Source: Candidatus Nanohalarchaeota archaeon QJJ-9
Lineage (GTDB): Archaea > Nanohalarchaeota > Nanosalinia > Nanosalinales > Nanoanaerosalinaceae
Assembly (NCBI GenBank): GCA_022865275.1
Contig: JALIDQ010000003.1
Coordinates: 1 to 42,117, forward strand
Reading direction: 5' to 3'
Length of the DNA: 42,117 bases
Part shown: in pieces, positions 36,606-42,117 of the stretch
How the letters are laid out: every line of letters begins with the position of its first letter
How positions within the stretch are numbered: the stretch's first letter is position 1
The notes under the pieces: generated by a model
Database searches by the model: none
The model's input: only the letters and a program-made list of their open reading frames with translations
Told to the model about the DNA's origin: nothing
Translations under genes and position numbers: made by a program

Positions 36606-36816
36606 TGGTTTCGGACCTCGGAGAAAAATCTTTAATTTTTCCTATAACTCTAAACTTTTTCTTTACCGGAAGGACTTAACATATGAAAACCTATTTAAGA
36701 ATGGCGAACCAATTTCTAAACCCGGCCTGCAGAAAGTTATTTAATGAACGGGAAGAGAGCTTTTACACGGATTTCCCAAATTTTTTATTAAAAACTTACG
36801 AAACTTGGTGTTGGCG

Positions 36817-37161
36817 ATGGAATACAAACAGGCAGTAGTATTGAGAACAGATATAGAAATGAGCAGAGGCAAGGATGTTGCACAAGCCTGCCACGCATCA
36901 TTAGGTGCGTATAGACGTGCTGAAGAGAGTATGGTAGAAGAATGGATAAGCCAGGGGCAGAAAAAAGTGGTGCTAGAAGTGGAAGGCCTAGAAAAACTTA
37001 TGGATCTCTATAAAAGAGCTCAGAGAGAAGGTTTCCCATCATTTATAGTAAAGGACGCAGGCGAGACCGAACTGGAGCCAGGAACCAAGACCTGTATAGG
37101 GATAGGTCCTGCACCAGATTCAAACTTAGATAAGATAACCGGAGAACTTTCACCAGTGTGA
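36817..37161 (+). CDS. pth2: peptidyl-tRNA hydrolase, Pth2 family
   Basis: KQAVVLRTDIEMSRGKDVAQACHASLGAYRRA, FIVKDAGETELEPGTKTCIGIGPAPDSNLDKITGEL. Confidence 0.96.
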   Translation: MEYKQAVVLRTDIEMSRGKDVAQACHASLGAYRRAEESMVEEWISQGQKKVVLEVEGLEKLMDLYKRAQREGFPSFIVKDAGETELEPGTKTCIGIGPAPDSNLDKITGELSPV

Positions 37162-37165
37162 TACA

Positions 37166-38320
37166 ATGGAAGAAAAAATACCAGAATGGTCTTACTACTC
37201 CGACACACGAGGCCTAGGAGGTAAGATCAAAGAGCAGATAGAAGACTTCAAAGTAGAAGAGATAGCAGAACACGAAACAGATGGAGGCAACCACGTGATC
37301 TGCAGAATCAAGAAACACAACATGACTACAATGGAAACAATCAAAAAACTTTCAAACGTCCTCCATATATCAAGAGAAAGGTTTGGATACGCTGGAAATA
37401 AGGATAAACGGGCTGTAACGACTCAATATATATCAGTTGAGGGAATGGACGAAGAAGACCTTCAGCAAGTATTTATACCCAATCTCGAGCTGGAAGTGCT
37501 TGGAAAAGACGACCGCATAGGACTGGGTAACCTTGAAGGAAACCGTTTCGAAGTAGTTGTAAGAAATATAAACCTACCTGAAGAAGTTGTAGGAGACAGA
37601 ATAGATGGTATAACAGATGAACTAGACGGTTATATACCTAACTATTTCGGAAACCAGAGATTTGGGTCTGTAAGACCGATAACCCATCTTGTGGGGAAGC
37701 TAATTCTACAAGGAAAGTTCGAAGAGGCGGTATGGACCTATATAGCCAAGCCATACGACGAAGAGCATGACAAGGTAAGGAAGGTAAGAGAAGATTTATG
37801 GGAGACCCGCGACCCGGAGAGAGGAGCGGAAAAGTTCCCCAAGCGGTACAGGTATGAGAAGATGTTACTTTATCATCTCGTAAAGACTGGCGATGACTAC
37901 ACAGGAGCGATAAAGAGATTGCCCGAAGGACTACAGAATCTTTTCATACACGCTTTCCAGTCCTATATATTTAACAAAGCACTTAGTTCCTTGATAGAGG
38001 ACGGATACAATGATACAGATGGAGAACTTCCTTTGGTAGGCTATAAGACAGCTTTAAGAGATAGTAAAGGCGACCAGAAGATAAAACAGGTACTGGAAGA
38101 GGAAGAGATAGAGCTCGACGACTTTAAGCTCAGAGATATATCCCATCTATCCACAGAAGGGGAGTACAGAGAATGTTTTGTACCAATAAAATCGTTAAGC
38201 CTTGAAGAAGTGTTCGAAGACGACCTAAACATAAACAAAAACGCAGCAGACCTTGAGTTCAACCTCGGCAAGGGCTGTTACGCTACAGTATTCCTCAGAG
38301 AACTCATGAAAGGTGGCTAA
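37166..38320 (+). CDS. truD: tRNA pseudouridine(13) synthase TruD
   Basis: GGKIKEQIEDFKVEEI, FGYAGNKDKRAVTTQYISVEG, PNYFGNQRFGSVRPITHLVGKLIL, FIHAFQSYIFNKALS. Confidence 0.95.
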   Translation: MEEKIPEWSYYSDTRGLGGKIKEQIEDFKVEEIAEHETDGGNHVICRIKKHNMTTMETIKKLSNVLHISRERFGYAGNKDKRAVTTQYISVEGMDEEDLQQVFIPNLELEVLGKDDRIGLGNLEGNRFEVVVRNINLPEEVVGDRIDGITDELDGYIPNYFGNQRFGSVRPITHLVGKLILQGKFEEAVWTYIAKPYDEEHDKVRKVREDLWETRDPERGAEKFPKRYRYEKMLLYHLVKTGDDYTGAIKRLPEGLQNLFIHAFQSYIFNKALSSLIEDGYNDTDGELPLVGYKTALRDSKGDQKIKQVLEEEEIELDDFKLRDISHLSTEGEYRECFVPIKSLSLEEVFEDDLNINKNAADLEFNLGKGCYATVFLRELMKGG

Positions 38321-38322
38321 TC

Positions 38323-38679
38323 ATGGATATAGAAAGATCTGATATAGTCGCTTTCGGTCTAATAGCTATCCTGGTAGCGTTAGCAGTCGGTATATCACTA
38401 GAAAGCCAGCCCGATAAACCTGGTTACTGTAAAGAGTGGGCTAAAGGCGTGGAATCCAATCTCAGCCAGCAGTATGAATCAGTAAAATGTACTTGCAAGC
38501 CTGCTACCGACTATAAAGACAGAATAGACGCTCCGGAACAGGTCAAGAACGTTTCCAACCTCTTCCTACTTGACTGTGAGATAGACGACCAGCAGATAAT
38601 CTTTCCGATCTGGCAGGTTAATGATACAAGAATGAATATGACTGGTAACGAGACAGCTAGGATTAATCAGACAGGTTAG
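38323..38679 (+). CDS. membrane-anchored hypothetical protein, 118 aa
   Basis: N-terminal TM (IVAFGLIAILVALAVGISL) and four Cys in the exported part. Two nt downstream of truD. Confidence 0.6.
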   Translation: MDIERSDIVAFGLIAILVALAVGISLESQPDKPGYCKEWAKGVESNLSQQYESVKCTCKPATDYKDRIDAPEQVKNVSNLFLLDCEIDDQQIIFPIWQVNDTRMNMTGNETARINQTG

Positions 38680-39631
38680 AAACGTCCAGGTCCCCTATCT
38701 CTCTTCCAAGAGTTATGTAGTTCTTCCTACCTCTTTTCTCCTTTTTGATAAGTCCTCTCTCCTCTAGATCCTTTACAAGCCTTGAAACCTTAGCCTTAGA
38801 GTATTCAAGATCCTCCACAAGGTCTTTCTGATACATACCTCCCTCTTCTCCCTTGATTATTAGCTCAAGAGTTTCTCTTTCATCGTCCTTCAGTACAGGA
38901 AGGATTGAAGCGATGGTTTTCCTATCCCTATTCTTCCAGAGAAACACGACAAATAGGCTCAGTACCAGCACACCCAGTATAGCTAACAAGGTTATCTGAT
39001 CCTTTACAAGACTGTAAGGACCGAGATCCTGGTATCTTACAGTATAGCTCAACCTATCTCCCAGAGAAGGATCTTTCTCAGTCCAGTCCACATAAATCTC
39101 CCTTCCCTTGCTCCCTGTGGTGCCATCAGGTGGTTCAATGCTTGTCTTGTTAAGTTCCGCCAGACCGTATCCTTCAGGAAGAACCACCTCAAATTCATAA
39201 TAGTCGGTAGGGATTAGAACGCTTTTAGAATGCTCGAACAAAAAATATTCTCCTTTATTTTCCATCAGACCCGAGGTTTGATAGGTTATGTTTACGGAGA
39301 AGTTTCCCTCTAGTTCTCCAGGATCACATACAACCGCTTCATCAACCTCGTCGTATCTACAGGGCAACCTTCCTCCAGGTCCGTAGCCTTTAACCTTCCG
39401 AGGTTGATGTGTATTAGGTACTACAACAATAATATTCCTTGAAGTAAACTCGCCGTACTCCAAATGCATAGAAACATTCGAAGGATTACCTAAAACTATT
39501 TTTTCGCTTTTAGAAGTTATCTGGGTGGATGAAACCACGGTAGAAATCAGCAAAATAGAGAATAAAGCTACAAATATCTTAGAGAAACTAAAAATATGCC
39601 GGGAACTTGTACGGTCTCTGATAAAAGTCAT
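38663..39631 (-). CDS. membrane protein with exported domain and cytoplasmic C-terminal winged-helix DNA-binding domain
   Basis: N-terminal signal/TM, internal TM ITLLAILGVLVLSLFVVFLW, then ERETLELIIKGEEGGMYQKDLVEDLEYSKAKVSRLVKDLEERGLIKKEKRGRKNYITL. Confidence 0.75.
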   Translation of the reverse strand: MTFIRDRTSSRHIFSFSKIFVALFSILLISTVVSSTQITSKSEKIVLGNPSNVSMHLEYGEFTSRNIIVVVPNTHQPRKVKGYGPGGRLPCRYDEVDEAVVCDPGELEGNFSVNITYQTSGLMENKGEYFLFEHSKSVLIPTDYYEFEVVLPEGYGLAELNKTSIEPPDGTTGSKGREIYVDWTEKDPSLGDRLSYTVRYQDLGPYSLVKDQITLLAILGVLVLSLFVVFLWKNRDRKTIASILPVLKDDERETLELIIKGEEGGMYQKDLVEDLEYSKAKVSRLVKDLEERGLIKKEKRGRKNYITLGREIGDLDVSNLSD

Positions 39632-39673
39632 TGTTCCAAGATTAGGTAGGGAGGAATATAAACCTTAACAGTT

Positions 39674-40093
39674 TCACTGCTGCTTCTTGTCCGGTCCTGC
39701 AACCATCATACCGCCTATCCCCGCGTTCATAAACTTCTGCATCATCTCTGCAACAAGATTAGCAGCCTCCTGTGTCTCGGAGAGATCCAGCTCCAGCTTG
39801 TCCGGACCTTCAACCTCTATCATCGTAGGCCCGTAGTTCATAACTATCTCTATAAGACTTGGAAAGCTGTCAATAGAGCACCTGACCTCACAGACCTGTG
39901 AAAAACCTTTTTCGATAGAAGGATGAGGGTTTTCCACTTCCTTAACCTCGTCAAAATCTTTATCATCTATCTCAACAGATTCAAGCGCTCCAAGGCCCTC
40001 AACATGGCTTTCAAGAGAATCTGAAGCCGCTTCTTCTTCCTTCGCAAGAACCTCAAACACCATCCATGTATCTATCCCGTTTTCAAAACTCAT
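39674..40093 (-). CDS. hypothetical protein, about 139 aa
   Basis: Likely start MSFENGIDTWMVFEVLAKEEEAASDSLESHVEGL; the upstream hydrophobic 24 aa of the ORF track look like non-coding sequence. Confidence 0.6.
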   Translation of the reverse strand: MSFENGIDTWMVFEVLAKEEEAASDSLESHVEGLGALESVEIDDKDFDEVKEVENPHPSIEKGFSQVCEVRCSIDSFPSLIEIVMNYGPTMIEVEGPDKLELDLSETQEAANLVAEMMQKFMNAGIGGMMVAGPDKKQQ

Positions 40094-40206
40094 CCTATCC
40101 AAGAAAAAGTTTCGAATCCTTAAAAACCTTTCCAGGATAGAAAAAAGAAAAAAGAGGAGAACCACTCCTCCGGAAGATCCTATTCAGATGCGGTCTCGTC
40201 TATCTC

Positions 40207-41739
40207 TTAGTCCCGCGTCCATCGCGGGCCTCTTTCCTCTATTGTTTCCTCTGCGTCATCCAACCTTTCTTTGATCGTACCTTCACCGATCGGTGCAGTT
40301 TTCGAAATTATATCCTTGACATGCTTTCTCCTCTTGTCCCTGAACCGGTCAATCACACTTAAGCGCTCCTCGACAGTCATATTGTTTCTCATCTCTTCCG
40401 CAAACTCTCTGTTCATCTCCCGTATCTCATTTATCTTTTCATCAATTCCAGCTGCTTCACCTCTTACTCTACGCCTTACCCTGGTGCGGTTAGTTTCTAT
40501 CTCCCGCCATTCATTCTCCTGGTGTTCGCTCAGAGCTTCTTGGGCCTCTTCCCTAGCTTTTTCGTAATCGCTCTCGTTGAAAAGCCTTTCCGCTTCTTCC
40601 AAAGCTTCTTTAGCTTCTTCAGAAGCGTTTTCGTCTATCATATCCCTTGCCTTATCTAGCGAGCGGTTGACCCGGTTTCTAACGTATTCCTGTCTCTGTC
40701 CCATCGCCTGCTGCATCCTACGCATAGCTTCATTGTTCCGCCTAGATAATACTTGCCTTTCTTCACTGGAGAAATTCGCAGCAAACTCAGGAACCCTTCC
40801 TGCCTGGATTCCTCTGGTAACTACCTCTGCATCAGTCTGCTCCCTTACTTCCGAAGCGATTACTCCCGACAGATCTGGTTCTCCTACCACTCTTATCGTT
40901 CCGATCCCCTCTTCCTGTATGATTTCTACAAGCTGGTCTATCTCCTCTTCAGAACCGACTAGATAGTTGTTAGGGGAAACAGAGTTTACTGAGGCAAACG
41001 TATAGTTGAAATTCGGTGCTGCAACAACTTTGAGAGGCTTTGTACTGTTTATGCGCTTTCTAGTCTTGTTTCTGATCCTTTCCGCGATTTCTGTATCGTT
41101 TTCTCCAGTCACTTCTTCTTCAACATCAATTTGGAGTTCTTCAAGCTGCTCTGAAGCGTTTTCAGACAGTCCTGAGCCTATGTAGGTTACTTCGTCTACC
41201 TCAAGCTCTTGAAGCTTGTTCAGAGTCGAGGCAGGAATGCTTTCTTTCGGTGTGAGGAAGATAGGAAGGCCTTCATCCCTAGCAACTTCCTTTCCCGCTG
41301 CGAGAACCTTACCGTTTCTATCAGTAAACGTGTTCTCTATTATCAGTGCTTTCTCGCTCCCTGTAGGCCAGAAATAGTCAGCTACCTCGTTCGCAGTACC
41401 GTATCTCGTAGCGCCCCAGAGCCTTGTTACATTGTATCCCTCCGAAGAGAGCTTCTGCTCCACTTCTTCAGAGATTACCTCCGGTCCACCGACCATAACG
41501 ACTTCTTCAGGGCTGAAATCCTCAATGGATCCCAGCGTATCCTCAGGAACCTCGTTCTTGTTAGTAAGAAGGATAGGCATCCCGAGCTTTCCCGCTGGAG
41601 CCGAAGAGACTAGAGCATCAGGATAGTTCGCAGTCGAGGCGAGGACTACTTTGTCCACTGATTCGTTCGTTTCCGCTGCAGAGACCGCTAAAGAGCCTAT
41701 AAGAGCCGCGAACACTATCGCGACGATTAACTTTTTCAT
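40207..41739 (-). CDS. CWB2 (cell wall binding repeat 2) surface protein with coiled-coil C-terminus
   Basis: Signal peptide MKKLIVAIVFAALIGSLAVSAAE; VVLASTANYPDALVSSAPAGKLGMPILLTNKNEVPEDTLGSI and VVMVGGPEVISEEVEQKL...LWGATRYGTANEVADYF are CWB2 hallmarks. Confidence 0.88.
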   Translation of the reverse strand: MKKLIVAIVFAALIGSLAVSAAETNESVDKVVLASTANYPDALVSSAPAGKLGMPILLTNKNEVPEDTLGSIEDFSPEEVVMVGGPEVISEEVEQKLSSEGYNVTRLWGATRYGTANEVADYFWPTGSEKALIIENTFTDRNGKVLAAGKEVARDEGLPIFLTPKESIPASTLNKLQELEVDEVTYIGSGLSENASEQLEELQIDVEEEVTGENDTEIAERIRNKTRKRINSTKPLKVVAAPNFNYTFASVNSVSPNNYLVGSEEEIDQLVEIIQEEGIGTIRVVGEPDLSGVIASEVREQTDAEVVTRGIQAGRVPEFAANFSSEERQVLSRRNNEAMRRMQQAMGQRQEYVRNRVNRSLDKARDMIDENASEEAKEALEEAERLFNESDYEKAREEAQEALSEHQENEWREIETNRTRVRRRVRGEAAGIDEKINEIREMNREFAEEMRNNMTVEERLSVIDRFRDKRRKHVKDIISKTAPIGEGTIKERLDDAEETIEERGPRWTRD

Positions 41740-41826
41740 AGATACCACTGTAGAACCATTCCTATCCAGACTTTTTATAACTAACTTCAGGTTGGTTTTT
41801 TCAAGTTTTACCGCGAAAACTCTCCC

Positions 41827-42117
41827 ATGGGATACCGCGAAGAAGTCAGGAAACTCTTCGAGCACCAGAAGTTCGAAGTTGAAAAAGGAGACAGCTGCGA
41901 CCTTTTAGCGGAAAAAGGAGAGGAAAAGCTCGCCATCTTTATCGAAAAAGGTAAAGGAACGCACGAGCTGGAGGAAAGAGTTAAAGAGATAGGCAAAAAG
42001 GAAATAGAAGGAAAGAAACTAGTTTTTACCGATTTAGAGCCTAGCGAAGAAGAAAAAAAGGAGATGGATGACCTAGCAGAGGATGAAGGAGTGGAGGTAT
42101 CATACTTCACGCGGGAG
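41827..42117 (+). CDS. hypothetical protein, N-terminal part (3' end outside window)
   Basis: ATG at 41827 opens a frame that stays open to the window end: MGYREEVRKLFEHQKFEVEKGDSCDLLAEKGEEKLAIFIEKGKG... Missing from the ORF track, probably because no stop falls inside the window. Confidence 0.6.
   Translation, partial: MGYREEVRKLFEHQKFEVEKGDSCDLLAEKGEEKLAIFIEKGKGTHELEERVKEIGKKEIEGKKLVFTDLEPSEEEKKEMDDLAEDEGVEVSYFTRE

Noticed and set aside
36481-36744. 87-aa ORF beginning inside tRNA-Val
   Set aside because: Starts within the tRNA and crosses stable stem-loops; more consistent with non-coding structured DNA.

Overview
This 42.1 kb window looks like a chromosomal segment from a halophilic DPANN-type archaeon. 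That placement is an inference from an acidic, Glu-rich proteome and archaeal informational genes; a Nanohaloarchaea-like origin is plausible but unproven. Contents from left to right: (i) a minus-strand cluster encoding FIST, LuxE-like acyl-protein synthetase, LuxC-like acyl-CoA/fatty-acyl reductase, an orphan protein and a V4R protein, converging on a truncated KaiC-like ATPase, with no luciferase visible; (ii) a CYTH protein; (iii) an archaeal type IV pilus/archaellum-like locus with an intein-split VirB11-family ATPase, two KaiC-like ATPases, two TadB/TadC-like platform proteins and a class III signal peptide pilin; (iv) GatD, a UPF0200-like kinase and GatE; (v) a long informational block (TBP, MCM, RPA-like, aIF2-beta, DUF424, NMD3, aIF1A, RIO1, KH protein, Topo VI B and A); (vi) tRNA-Phe followed by decayed copies of its own 3' end, endonuclease IV, tRNA-Asn, and an XRE/DUF2178 pair; (vii) a MacB-type ABC operon, NDK and a HerA-like ATPase; (viii) tRNA-Val followed by a strongly structured non-coding stretch, then Pth2 and TruD; (ix) surface proteins including a CWB2-repeat protein. 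The most promising targets are the LuxC/LuxE/FIST/V4R/KaiC cluster, the P-loop intein in the pilus ATPase with its KaiC partners, and the hairpin/repeat structures downstream of tRNA-Phe and tRNA-Val. All assignments come from reading motifs by eye. No database search was run.
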